From: Christensenella sp964592155
GTDB lineage: Bacteria > Bacillota > Clostridia > Christensenellales > Christensenellaceae
Direction: 5' to 3'
DNA length: 32,201 bases
Assembly (NCBI GenBank): GCA_964592155.1
Contig: CAZQDA010000023.1
Span: 1-32,201 of the forward strand
Shown here: positions 22,392 through 29,644 of the stretch, in pieces
Layout: each line of letters starts with the position of its first letter
Position numbering within the stretch: the stretch's first letter is position 1
Program-made: the position numbers and the translations under genes
Notes under the pieces: model-generated
The model's database searches: none
Told to the model about the DNA's origin: nothing
What the model saw: only the letters and a program-made list of their open reading frames with translations

Positions 22392-22405
22392 TGAAATATA
22401 TTTCA
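22392..22405. promoter_or_regulatory. Candidate SorC-type operator, palindrome 2
   Basis: TGAAATATATTTCA is a perfect 14-bp palindrome with the same arms as the site at 22351-22364. Centre-to-centre spacing is 41 bp, close to four helical turns, so two dimers could bind the same DNA face and form a tetramer as SorC-family proteins commonly do. Confidence 0.5.
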
Positions 22406-22417
22406 CCAGCAGAGAAG

Positions 22418-22449
22418 TTTTTAACAAACTTATTTCATTTTGTTAAAAA
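22418..22449. repeat. AT-rich inverted repeat beside the ROK terminator
   Basis: TTTTTAACAAA and TTTGTTAAAAA are perfect 11-bp arms around a ten-base loop that contains another ATTTCA hexamer. It may be a second, weaker terminator or an operator. Confidence 0.45.
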
Positions 22450-22502
22450 AAAGAGAAAGTTTTGCCGGATTTTAACATCTTTTCCGGTTATGATTTCTCT
22501 TT
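22444..22502 (-). terminator. Terminator of the ROK-kinase cluster
   Basis: In minus-strand RNA an outer AAAGAGAAA/TTTCTCTTT stem encloses a symmetric internal loop and an inner CCGGA/TCCGG stem. The structure is followed directly by a run of eight T. It lies 60 bp after the ROK kinase stop codon, so it should insulate the BMC promoter from readthrough. Confidence 0.65.
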
Positions 22503-22514
22503 AAAACGTAAATT

Positions 22515-22528
22515 TCACAACGATTTCA
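22515..22528 (-). promoter_or_regulatory. cre-like element, inverted copy near the ROK stop codon
   Basis: Read on the minus strand this is TGAAATCGTTGTGA, nearly the same as the element at 22134-22147 but in opposite orientation. It also contains one of two ATTTCA direct repeats spaced 11 bp apart (22512 and 22523). Confidence 0.3.
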
Positions 22529-22561
22529 CTTTTTGACAAATTGTTATACGATCCGCCCGCC

Positions 22562-23488
22562 TTAGATACCCAAATAAAGCGCAGACGCGCCAATCATGGG
22601 CGCCCGGCTGCCCAGGCTGGCTTTTTTGATCCTGAATTGATCTTTGCCCGCCCATGCAATATATCCCTGCCGATAGACTTCCCGCTCAAGCGGAGCCACC
22701 ACAAGCTCTTCGTGTACACACAGCCCGCCGCTGATCACGACCGCCTCCGGCGAAAGGAGATTTACCAGCATGGCAATGCCTGCCGCCAATTTTCTCACCG
22801 AGTCTTCTATTACCACCCTTGCGTCGTGGTCTCCCTGGTATACCAGTTCAAAAACATCTTCCGTCCGGTCTACCTCTTTGAATTTTTCAGGAAACCGTTC
22901 CTTTGCTTCGAGCAGGATTCCAGTTCCGGAGCTATACCGCTCAAGGCATCCGCGCCGCCCGCATGGACAGTCCCGCCCATCCGGAACAATCATGGTGTGT
23001 CCCAGCTCTCCGGCTGTGTTAAGCCCTCCATTGAAAATTTTATGATCGCTGATGATACCGCAACCAATCCCTGTTCCAAGAGTGATGCATGCGATGCTCG
23101 CATATTCTTTTCCGGCGCCAAACAAAGATTCCCCCAGCGCCGCAAGCCGCGAATCCTGGGAAATCAGAACCTCACGCTCCAAAAGCTCCTGAAAATATTC
23201 CCCCGCAGGAACGTTTTCCCAGCAAATATTCGGACAATATTCCACAACGCCGGTGGAGGTATCCACCGTGCCCGGCACGCCCGCGCCGATAAAACCAATC
23301 TCATCAAGCCCAATGCCTGCGCTTTGCAGCATATTTTGCAGCGCGTTCACAATTTGCGCAATCATTTCTTTGGGCGGCTTTTGAGGCTCCATCTGTATTT
23401 TTTTCTCAACGAGCACCTTGCCTTCTTCATCAACAACGCCCATCAGCACCTTGGTCCCGCCGATATCGATTCCTATATTTTTTCTCAC
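22562..23488 (-). CDS. ROK-family sugar kinase
   Basis: A 308-residue ROK protein. The N-terminal ATP motif is DIGGTK (residues 8-13), and the zinc-binding segment is GELGHTMIVPDGRDCPCG followed by RRGCLE. There is no DNA-binding N-terminus, so it is a kinase (glucose, allose, mannose or related hexose) rather than a ROK repressor. The start is GTG, preceded by GGGAG. It is the last gene of the right-hand carbohydrate cluster and is followed by a terminator. It would phosphorylate the sugar produced or imported by that cluster. The substrate cannot be assigned. Confidence 0.92.
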   Translation of the reverse strand: MRKNIGIDIGGTKVLMGVVDEEGKVLVEKKIQMEPQKPPKEMIAQIVNALQNMLQSAGIGLDEIGFIGAGVPGTVDTSTGVVEYCPNICWENVPAGEYFQELLEREVLISQDSRLAALGESLFGAGKEYASIACITLGTGIGCGIISDHKIFNGGLNTAGELGHTMIVPDGRDCPCGRRGCLERYSSGTGILLEAKERFPEKFKEVDRTEDVFELVYQGDHDARVVIEDSVRKLAAGIAMLVNLLSPEAVVISGGLCVHEELVVAPLEREVYRQGYIAWAGKDQFRIKKASLGSRAPMIGASALYLGI

Positions 23489-23526
23489 GGTATTCTCCCT
23501 TTTTCAATCACGATTGCCATCGGACA

Positions 23527-24468
23527 CTAAACTTCCGTCTGCTCGACCTCAATCTCCACATACCATTCAAACGAGGAATTTCCTTTTAACACGCTCTGCT
23601 GTCCGCGCACTTTTGCGATATCCGGCCTGTCGAACGGCGCGCTGCACGGTTCGAGAAAAATATTATAAATATCCCTAAAACCCCCGCGGTTTTCGAGTAT
23701 CCCCAGATAAGGAATCTGTTCGCTTGGAAAGCGCATGGTAAGCTTAGTGCCATCCGGATAACGGATGGCGCACCACCCGTCCTTAAGTTTATTTTTGAAA
23801 TAAAACTTTTCAGACTCATCTTCCCACTCGCCCATGACGCCCATATCTTTTGTCTTTCCGTTTTTTGAGGTGAACACAGGATAGGTAAATTCGTCGCCAT
23901 ACGCGCCGATTTCCTGCTTTGTGGAAAAAACCGCGATTCCTGTTTTGCAGTCCTCGGGCACAAGCAGTTCAAGCCCCGGCTCCGCATTGAGCATCGTATG
24001 CCCCGCCCAGAGAAAATCCAAATCAAATTCGCTCAGGTTTGTCGCCTTGTAATCGATTCTGATACAATTTTCTTTTGAAAAGCTCACGCGCTTTTCAAAA
24101 GAATAAGGCAGCCGTACCCCGTGCATATAAAATGACGCGCCCTGTGGATCAACCTGCGTCTCGCACTTTAGATTCCAAACCTCGCCATGATCCGCAAGCT
24201 TTGTCCCTTTCCATGGAAAATTCTCGCAATAACAAATATCGATGGTGGGAAACATATCGTCCATGCCACAACATTCGCCGTCCACATACACTCCGTCAAA
24301 TGGAACCCTGCGATAGGTTTCCTCCGGACGCTGCACCATAAACTGCCGCTTTCCGTCCGAAAGATAGGCCAGATTCGCACCGGTTTCCGGCAAAAAACGG
24401 ACTTCCAGCCTCTCATTTTTCAGCACAATGGCCCTCTGATCTTTATAGCTTCCTTCAAAACATGCCAT
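23527..24468 (-). CDS. Aldose-1-epimerase-like (galactose mutarotase fold) protein
   Basis: The 313-residue product looks like a beta-sandwich aldose 1-epimerase family protein. It opens with a strand-rich segment (AIVLKNERLEVRFLPETGAN), has a central WAGHTMLNAEPG with a His, and a C-terminal LGILENRGGFRDIYNIFLEP similar to carbohydrate-binding mutarotase-like proteins. The expected role is interconversion of sugar anomers before phosphorylation by the adjacent ROK kinase. TAGGAGG lies seven bases before the ATG at 24468; an upstream in-frame start would overlap the neighbouring gene and is less likely. Confidence 0.78.
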   Translation of the reverse strand: MACFEGSYKDQRAIVLKNERLEVRFLPETGANLAYLSDGKRQFMVQRPEETYRRVPFDGVYVDGECCGMDDMFPTIDICYCENFPWKGTKLADHGEVWNLKCETQVDPQGASFYMHGVRLPYSFEKRVSFSKENCIRIDYKATNLSEFDLDFLWAGHTMLNAEPGLELLVPEDCKTGIAVFSTKQEIGAYGDEFTYPVFTSKNGKTKDMGVMGEWEDESEKFYFKNKLKDGWCAIRYPDGTKLTMRFPSEQIPYLGILENRGGFRDIYNIFLEPCSAPFDRPDIAKVRGQQSVLKGNSSFEWYVEIEVEQTEV

Positions 24469-24479
24469 AAAAAAGCCTC

Positions 24480-25259
24480 CTAATAGATCAGGATATCGCC
24501 TGGCGTATACATATCCAGCCTGCAATCCGGCGCATACTTGGGAAAGGTTTCCAGCGCTTCAATCGGATTTCCGAGGTGCTTGGGAAACGTCCAGAAATGA
24601 TGAGGAATACATGCCTTCGCGCGAAGATCTGCCGCAAATTTCGCGCCCTCCTCCGCATCCAGATTGCCAAACGCGCCGTTGATCGGCAGCAACGCAACTT
24701 CCGGCCGCAGCGCAATCGCCCCCTGAAGCCTGCTCAAATTATAAGAAGTATCTCCTGAATAATAAACCTTAGTGAAGCCAAAGTCGAGCATCAGCCCCAG
24801 CGCCTGTGGAGATAATTCGCCATGATCACAGTCAAGCGTAATCAGTCTGAATTCTCCCAAGTCATAAGTTTTGCTTTTTTCAATGCAGTGCATCCGTTCG
24901 GTGGGAATCCCTGCTTTTTTTGCTTCCTCAATACACACCTGATTTGCATAGCATTGTGTTTTCCCATTCCCCAAAAAGACAGGAAGCGCTTCCATATCCA
25001 AATGATCGCCATGTTCGTGTGAAATAAGCAAAAGATCAGGCTCGATTTCACCAGGCTCGAATAATGGCGCGCTCAGACGCTTAAACGCAAGCCCTTCGTC
25101 TGCCGCAAACAGTTTGTAAACGTAATCCGTCAGATAAGGATCGATCAGAATTGTCTTTCCGCCTGCCGTTTTCAACAAAAAACCGGCCTGCCCGATCCAA
25201 ACCACCGCTACCGTTCCCTGCTGCACCTTTAACTCTTCGATTTTTTCAGAAAATCTCAT
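24480..25259 (-). CDS. Metallo-beta-lactamase-fold hydrolase (UlaG-like)
   Basis: A 259-residue MBL-fold protein with LLISHEHGDHLD as metal motif, an upstream ILIDPYLTD, and later motifs TLDCDHGE, YYSGDTSYN and ACIPHHFWTFP. It belongs to the L-ascorbate-6-phosphate lactonase (UlaG)/YtkL-type group but is about 100 residues shorter than UlaG. In a sugar cluster with dehydrogenases it could open a sugar lactone formed by oxidation; that is inference. The ATG at 25259 is chosen because GAGGT precedes it at good distance. It begins 27 bases downstream of a strong terminator. Confidence 0.8.
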   Translation of the reverse strand: MRFSEKIEELKVQQGTVAVVWIGQAGFLLKTAGGKTILIDPYLTDYVYKLFAADEGLAFKRLSAPLFEPGEIEPDLLLISHEHGDHLDMEALPVFLGNGKTQCYANQVCIEEAKKAGIPTERMHCIEKSKTYDLGEFRLITLDCDHGELSPQALGLMLDFGFTKVYYSGDTSYNLSRLQGAIALRPEVALLPINGAFGNLDAEEGAKFAADLRAKACIPHHFWTFPKHLGNPIEALETFPKYAPDCRLDMYTPGDILIY

Positions 25260-25285
25260 AACCGCACCTCTTTTCACATGATGGG

Positions 25286-25310
25286 AAAAAGCAGGGCCCA
25301 AAAGCCCTGC
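25286..25310 (-). terminator. Internal terminator between MDR dehydrogenase and MBL hydrolase genes
   Basis: In minus-strand RNA, GCAGGGC and GCCCTGC form a perfect GC-rich 7-bp stem around a six-base loop, followed by five T. GGGAAA and TTTCCC flank the hairpin and can extend it. It splits the right-hand cluster into two expression units unless read through. Confidence 0.75.
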
Positions 25311-25336
25311 CTGGAGGAATTTCCCTTGTTTTTCAT

Positions 25337-26374
25337 TTAAAATTTCAGCAGTACCTTAATCCTGTCTCCGTCATTTTTGATGACGCGATCCACCGCTTCC
25401 TTCGCCTGATCAAAATCATAGACTGCCGAAATCAGCGGCTTAAAAGATACCTGCTTATGCTTCAAAAGCTCGATAATGCCTGGCATCGTCCTGCCTGTGC
25501 CCGCAACGCCCAAAAGATCAACGTCGTTCACCACAAACTTATCGATATTAAAGTCCTGTAAATTCTGCTCGAAGAAGCCAAGAATAACCACATTGCCGCC
25601 GGATTTTACAAAATCTGCTGAATCCTTGAACATCTGGATGCTCCCCGATGACTCGATTACCGTACACACGCGGCCTGTGGGCGTAATTTTCTTGAGCTCT
25701 TCCGCAATATTTTGCGTCGCTGAGTTCAGCAGATAATCGGCGCCCATCTGCCGTCCGACTTCCAGCTTGGAATCGCGGCGGCCTACCAGAATCACGCTGC
25801 ATCCGATTGCCTTTAACAGGCCTACGCCGGCAAGACCGATCGGACCTGTTCCAATCACCATAACAAGATCGCCGAATTTCACGCCGCTCTTCTTCACACC
25901 TGCCATTGCAATGGAAGATGGCTCAATAAGCGCCGCCTCCATCAGGTCAATGGAATCATCAAGCTTATAGGTAATGCGCTCGGGCATCTTCATATATTCC
26001 GCAAAGCATCCGTCATAGGTATTGACGGTTCCCACACTCTTGCCATTCGGGCAATGGGGGCTGTCTTCCCGCCAGCAGGTCGGGCAGTCAAAACACGGAA
26101 CGCCATTTTCAGCAATCACATGATCGCCGGGTTTTAAGGTCTTAACTTCGCTTCCCACTTCTACAATTTCGCCGGACCATTCGTGACCGATCCGGATGGG
26201 GTATTTTGCCATGCCTTCCCGCACAAACGTGGTATCCCCTGTGATCAGGGCAATATCTGTTGCGCAGATTCCCGCATAAGAAACTTTCGCCAAAATATCC
26301 TTTGGTCCCAGCTTCGGCTTTTCAATTTCAATAAATTCTGTTACGCCAGGTTCTTTTGCAATAAATGCCTTCAT
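25337..26374 (-). CDS. Zinc-dependent MDR dehydrogenase (sorbitol/L-threonine dehydrogenase-like)
   Basis: This 345-residue medium-chain dehydrogenase has catalytic zinc residues C37 (AGICATD), H64 and E65 (GHEWSG). The structural zinc cysteines are C94, C97, C100 and C108, and the nucleotide motif is GTGPIGLAG. It likely oxidises a sugar, polyol or sugar acid using NAD(P)+. It is not close to the GatD-like enzyme of the BMC operon. The ATG at 26374 with GGAGAGGG upstream is preferred to an earlier start that would overlap the SDR gene. It probably works in sequence with the adjacent SDR. Confidence 0.9.
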   Translation of the reverse strand: MKAFIAKEPGVTEFIEIEKPKLGPKDILAKVSYAGICATDIALITGDTTFVREGMAKYPIRIGHEWSGEIVEVGSEVKTLKPGDHVIAENGVPCFDCPTCWREDSPHCPNGKSVGTVNTYDGCFAEYMKMPERITYKLDDSIDLMEAALIEPSSIAMAGVKKSGVKFGDLVMVIGTGPIGLAGVGLLKAIGCSVILVGRRDSKLEVGRQMGADYLLNSATQNIAEELKKITPTGRVCTVIESSGSIQMFKDSADFVKSGGNVVILGFFEQNLQDFNIDKFVVNDVDLLGVAGTGRTMPGIIELLKHKQVSFKPLISAVYDFDQAKEAVDRVIKNDGDRIKVLLKF

Positions 26375-26414
26375 TTGTGTTCCCTCTCCATTTGCTGCAC
26401 GCAAACTGTCTTTC

Positions 26415-27200
26415 TTAAAAATCTCTTGCAAACCCGCAAGTCCATCCGCCGTCAATGGTTACAATATTCCCTGTCATATAGCTCGCCTCATCAGACGACA
26501 AGAAAATGGTCGCACCCGCAATTTCCTGGGGTTTTCCGGGTCTTCCGAGCGGAATGTGCGACAGCATCCGGTCTGCCACCGCCTTATCCCCATAGAACAG
26601 ATCGCTTGTCCCTGGCATCATGATCGATCCGGGGCAAATTCCGTTCACCAGAATCCCATCCGGCGCAAGCTCGATTGCCATGGCTTTTGTCAGGTTGATT
26701 ACCCCTGCCTTTGCCGCGGCAAACGCGCACTGGTTGCGCAGCGGAACGAGCCCGCCAATGGATGCAACGTTTACAATCTTGCCATACTTTCTCTCTGCCA
26801 TGTGCTTTATGATCGGTCCTGAGCAATAATAAACGCCCGAAAGATCAATATCGATAATTCTGTGCCAATGTTCTTCCGCAAAATCCTGAATCGGCTTTCT
26901 TCCGTCCGGACCCACGTTTACGCCTGCGTTATTCACCAGAATGTCAATTTTTCCAAACGCGCTTAAAACATCGGCGCACATCTTTTCCATGCTGTCCTTT
27001 TTGGAGACGTCACCCTGAAAAAATTTCGCGTCTGCCCCCAAGCCCTTTAATTTCGCAACCGCCTGTTCGCCGTGCTCCGCATTGACATCCACAACCGCAA
27101 CCTGCGCGCCCGCATTCACAAAATATTCGCACATCGAGCCTCCGATTGCGCCGGATCCTCCTGTTACAACTGCTGTTTTTCCTGTTAAGTCAATCTTCAT
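26415..27200 (-). CDS. Short-chain dehydrogenase/reductase with altered catalytic tetrad
   Basis: The 261-residue SDR has the cofactor motif TGGSGAIG (residues 13-20), NNAG (90-93) and the PG motif after the active site (CPGSIMMPG). Catalytic Ser147 (VASIGG) and Lys164 are present, but the usual Tyr is Phe160 (CAFAAAKAG), and the usual Asn before L-x-G is Asp119 (IDIDLSG). Conventional SDR chemistry depends on that Tyr, so the enzyme may be inactive, use another acid, or bind rather than convert. It otherwise resembles gluconate 5-dehydrogenase-type sugar SDRs. The ATG at 27200 follows AAAGGAG by 13 bases. Confidence 0.88.
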   Translation of the reverse strand: MKIDLTGKTAVVTGGSGAIGGSMCEYFVNAGAQVAVVDVNAEHGEQAVAKLKGLGADAKFFQGDVSKKDSMEKMCADVLSAFGKIDILVNNAGVNVGPDGRKPIQDFAEEHWHRIIDIDLSGVYYCSGPIIKHMAERKYGKIVNVASIGGLVPLRNQCAFAAAKAGVINLTKAMAIELAPDGILVNGICPGSIMMPGTSDLFYGDKAVADRMLSHIPLGRPGKPQEIAGATIFLSSDEASYMTGNIVTIDGGWTCGFARDF

Positions 27201-27258
27201 AATAAAATCTCTCTCCTTTGGGCACATCTAACATGCCCTATCTGGTACTGCCTTGCGC

Positions 27259-27272
27259 TATACATTTGTATA
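27259..27272. promoter_or_regulatory. Palindrome upstream of the SDR gene
   Basis: TATACATTTGTATA is a perfect 14-bp inverted repeat with a two-base centre in the 186-bp gap between the LacI-type regulator and the SDR gene. It could be an operator for the downstream dehydrogenase genes. No convincing promoter was recognised next to it. Confidence 0.3.
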
Positions 27273-27386
27273 TGCTCCGGCTTTTTTCTCTATCCCTGCA
27301 GCCCTTTCCGGCCGCTTTTCCTCTTATAAAGAACGCTTCTTATTTGCGGACACTGCCACAAACATATTCCAATCAATATCGCGCCG

Positions 27387-28463
27387 TTATAAAACCACAT
27401 CGTATTTCATTTGCTTTAAAACCTCGGCAAACAGCGAAAGATTACTTCTCAGTACGATTTGCGGATCAAGCAGCACAACGTCATTATCAAAGCGCCTGCC
27501 CTCCACCATGTATTCGTATAAGTAACGAACCGCCAGCCTTCCCTGCGTGAAAGGATTTTGGAATATGGTCGCATTGATCACATTTTCCTCCATCAGATTC
27601 ACAATATCAGGAAAAACGTCCGATGCTACAATCGTAATGTCCTGCGCCCTTCCAAGCTCCTTAAGCCGTTTACAGAAGGTAACGGAGTTTGCCGAGCTGA
27701 AGTAGATCGATCCAAGATCTGGATGCGCTTTCAAAACAACCTCCACCAGCTCATAGGCTTTTTGAAGATTATCATGATGCTCATATACGCCCGCGAAACC
27801 AAGCCCGTACTTATCGATATCCGATACAAAGCCTTCCACTGTCTTTCTGTGAACAAGAGAACTCACCTGTCCTGTTACAAGCGCGACCGGCCTTTTCTTA
27901 TCCGCCATATAGCCAATGAGCTCCGCAGCCATCTTTCCGGCTACCTTACCATTGTTCTGTACCGATAAAATTCTTCCTGAGCCCGAAAGGTCGGACGTCA
28001 CGGTGGCATAGATTGTCTTTGTCTTACCGCTCAGCTCGCCAACTGCTTTTGTCACTGCCGCTTCATCCGCATTGGGCAGGATGACCACGCCATCATAGTC
28101 ACCCTTTGAAATCTCATAAAGCTGATCCAAAAACGCTTCCGTCTCTTCGCCGACCATGTTGAATATTTCGCCATATACGCCATAGTCAAAGAGGTCCTCA
28201 AACGCCTTTTTGGCTCCCCGTTCCACCTCCGCGACAAATCCAAACACCGTCATCGGCAGCAACACCGCGATTTTTTTTGGCGTCCGCTTCAGGGACGATG
28301 CCGTCTTGCTTGGGCGATATCCCATTTTTTCAGCAGTGTCAACCACGAGTTTTTTTGTCTTTTCGCTGACGCTCGCTTTTCCGCTCAAGGCCCTGTTTAC
28401 GGTCGCCGTCGATATCCCTAACTCTCTTGCTACGTCGTAGATTGTAACTTTTGTCTGCAACAT
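27387..28463 (-). CDS. LacI-family transcriptional regulator
   Basis: A 358-residue LacI/GalR repressor. The N-terminal helix-turn-helix is VTIYDVARELGISTATVNRA (about residues 6-25), with a hinge near residue 55 (GYRPSKTASSL) and a periplasmic-binding-protein-like effector domain afterwards. It probably controls the surrounding sugar genes and senses the imported sugar or a phosphate derivative. It lies in the same orientation between the permease and SDR genes, with its own gap on both sides and a plausible extended -10 element upstream. Confidence 0.92.
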   Translation of the reverse strand: MLQTKVTIYDVARELGISTATVNRALSGKASVSEKTKKLVVDTAEKMGYRPSKTASSLKRTPKKIAVLLPMTVFGFVAEVERGAKKAFEDLFDYGVYGEIFNMVGEETEAFLDQLYEISKGDYDGVVILPNADEAAVTKAVGELSGKTKTIYATVTSDLSGSGRILSVQNNGKVAGKMAAELIGYMADKKRPVALVTGQVSSLVHRKTVEGFVSDIDKYGLGFAGVYEHHDNLQKAYELVEVVLKAHPDLGSIYFSSANSVTFCKRLKELGRAQDITIVASDVFPDIVNLMEENVINATIFQNPFTQGRLAVRYLYEYMVEGRRFDNDVVLLDPQIVLRSNLSLFAEVLKQMKYDVVL

Positions 28464-28552
28464 GAGCCGTCCCTACCCTTCACATCTGCATTTTCGCGTT
28501 TTCAACACTACCCGCTCCCATTGCCTTTCAACGCCGGTATGTTGACCCTATC

Positions 28553-28561
28553 ATCATACCA
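28553..28561 (-). promoter_or_regulatory. Possible extended -10 promoter for the LacI-family gene
   Basis: The minus strand reads TGGTATGAT, an extended -10 (TG-N-TATGAT) with five of six matches in the hexamer. No good -35 is seen, as is allowed for extended -10 promoters. It sits about 90 bp upstream of the ATG. A half operator-like TTGAAAACGCG lies between it and the gene (28495-28505). Confidence 0.35.
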
Positions 28562-28635
28562 CAAAATCCATAACCACCTTAATACATTTAGTTTGGATTT
28601 TTTAATAAATCTGCAAACGCTCCGGTCATCTTTCC

Positions 28636-29616
28636 CTACGCTTTAATCTTCCTGCGCTGTTTAAACATATCGAACAATACCGCCGCCGCGAGCACGCCGC
28701 CCGTGACCGCCTTTTGCAAGGTTGACGGTACGCCCATCATGATGAGCGCATTATCCAGAATATACAGCAGGATAACGCCGATCAGTGCGCCGATTGCAGA
28801 AGCCTTGCCGCCGGACAGGCTGACGCCGCCGACCGCGCAAGCCGCGATCGCCCTGAATTCCCAGCCATCTCCGTTTTGCGGGAGTCCGTTGTTTGCATCA
28901 ATCGTAAGCAGAACGCCGGCGAGCGCTGCGCACACACTACAAATCACATGTGCCTGCATACGGATTTTTGTTGTTTTGATACCGGCCAGCGCCGCAACCT
29001 CCTGGCTGTCGCCCGTTGCCAGCAAATGTCTGCCCCACATGGTTTTCTTTAGGACAAAGAACGCAACCGCGAACAATATAATCATGATCCAGAAAGGCCA
29101 GGAAAGTCCCAGAACCGTTTGATCTCCCCATGCGCCAAGGTTGAAAGGAAGGTCCGTCAGCGGATAACCCGCCGTCAGCATAAACCGCATTCCACCAGCA
29201 ATATAAAGCGTACCGATGGTCGCCACAAAGTCAGGCATGCCGACTTTAACGATCAAAAATCCGTTCAGAAGACCGAAAGCTACGCCCACCAGAAGGGCTA
29301 AAATCAACGCCGGAACCCAGTGCATTCCCAGCCGCATCATGCAGAACGGGAAAATCATTCCTGCGAGTCCCGCGACTCTTCCAATAGAGATGTCGACCTT
29401 GCCGGTGATGAGTACAAACATGATGCCCAGCGCGCATAACCCCTGGAAAGGCGTCATTTTCAGGCTGGTCGTAAAATTGGTTGCAGTCAGGAAAGTCGGA
29501 TTGACAATTCCTGTAATAATGATCAATATGACAAGCGGCATGATTACGCCGAATTCATCCGTGTGAACTATTCTAGACCACAAGGACTCTTTTTTGATTG
29601 TTAGTTGTTTTTCCAT
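28636..29616 (-). CDS. Sugar ABC transporter permease (RbsC/XylH-like), second of pair
   Basis: The 326-residue membrane protein belongs to the BPD_transp_2 family. Characteristic segments are FVLITGKVDISIGRVAGLAG and the C-terminal ACAVGGVSLSGGKASAIGA loop. It differs substantially from the preceding permease, so the importer is probably a heterodimer. AGGAG ends eight bases before the ATG at 29616; an in-frame GTG three codons earlier is less likely. Confidence 0.9.
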   Translation of the reverse strand: MEKQLTIKKESLWSRIVHTDEFGVIMPLVILIIITGIVNPTFLTATNFTTSLKMTPFQGLCALGIMFVLITGKVDISIGRVAGLAGMIFPFCMMRLGMHWVPALILALLVGVAFGLLNGFLIVKVGMPDFVATIGTLYIAGGMRFMLTAGYPLTDLPFNLGAWGDQTVLGLSWPFWIMIILFAVAFFVLKKTMWGRHLLATGDSQEVAALAGIKTTKIRMQAHVICSVCAALAGVLLTIDANNGLPQNGDGWEFRAIAACAVGGVSLSGGKASAIGALIGVILLYILDNALIMMGVPSTLQKAVTGGVLAAAVLFDMFKQRRKIKA

Positions 29617-29644
29617 AGTATTCACTCCTATCCGAAATCAGCGC

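Larger units (their letters stand above)
22069..22561. other. AT-rich intergenic control region upstream of the BMC operon
   Basis: No convincing gene is present in these 493 bases. From right to left (minus-strand direction) it contains paired ATTTCA direct repeats, the ROK-cluster terminator, an 11-bp-arm inverted repeat at 22418-22449, two matched palindromes, a putative sigma-A promoter, a T/C-rich leader, and a TGAAATCG element about 66 bp before pduL. Base composition is clearly more AT-rich than the flanking genes. Confidence 0.8.

Noticed and set aside
22533..22555. Plus-strand TTGACA followed by TTATAC as a promoter
   Set aside because: The two elements are only a few bases apart, and transcription would run antisense into the ROK kinase with no gene to serve.
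22541..23530. About 330-codon plus-strand frame opposite the ROK kinase
   Set aside because: Rich in Arg, His, Pro and Phe without recognisable domains; the ROK kinase on the minus strand is clear.
23527..24525. Upstream start of the epimerase-like gene at 24525
   Set aside because: It would overlap the hydrolase gene by 46 bases and lacks similarity, whereas the ATG at 24468 has TAGGAGG at optimal spacing.
24480..25259. MBL-fold protein as a beta-lactamase resistance gene
   Set aside because: There is no secretion signal, the motifs fit UlaG-like sugar lactonases, and the context is sugar catabolism.
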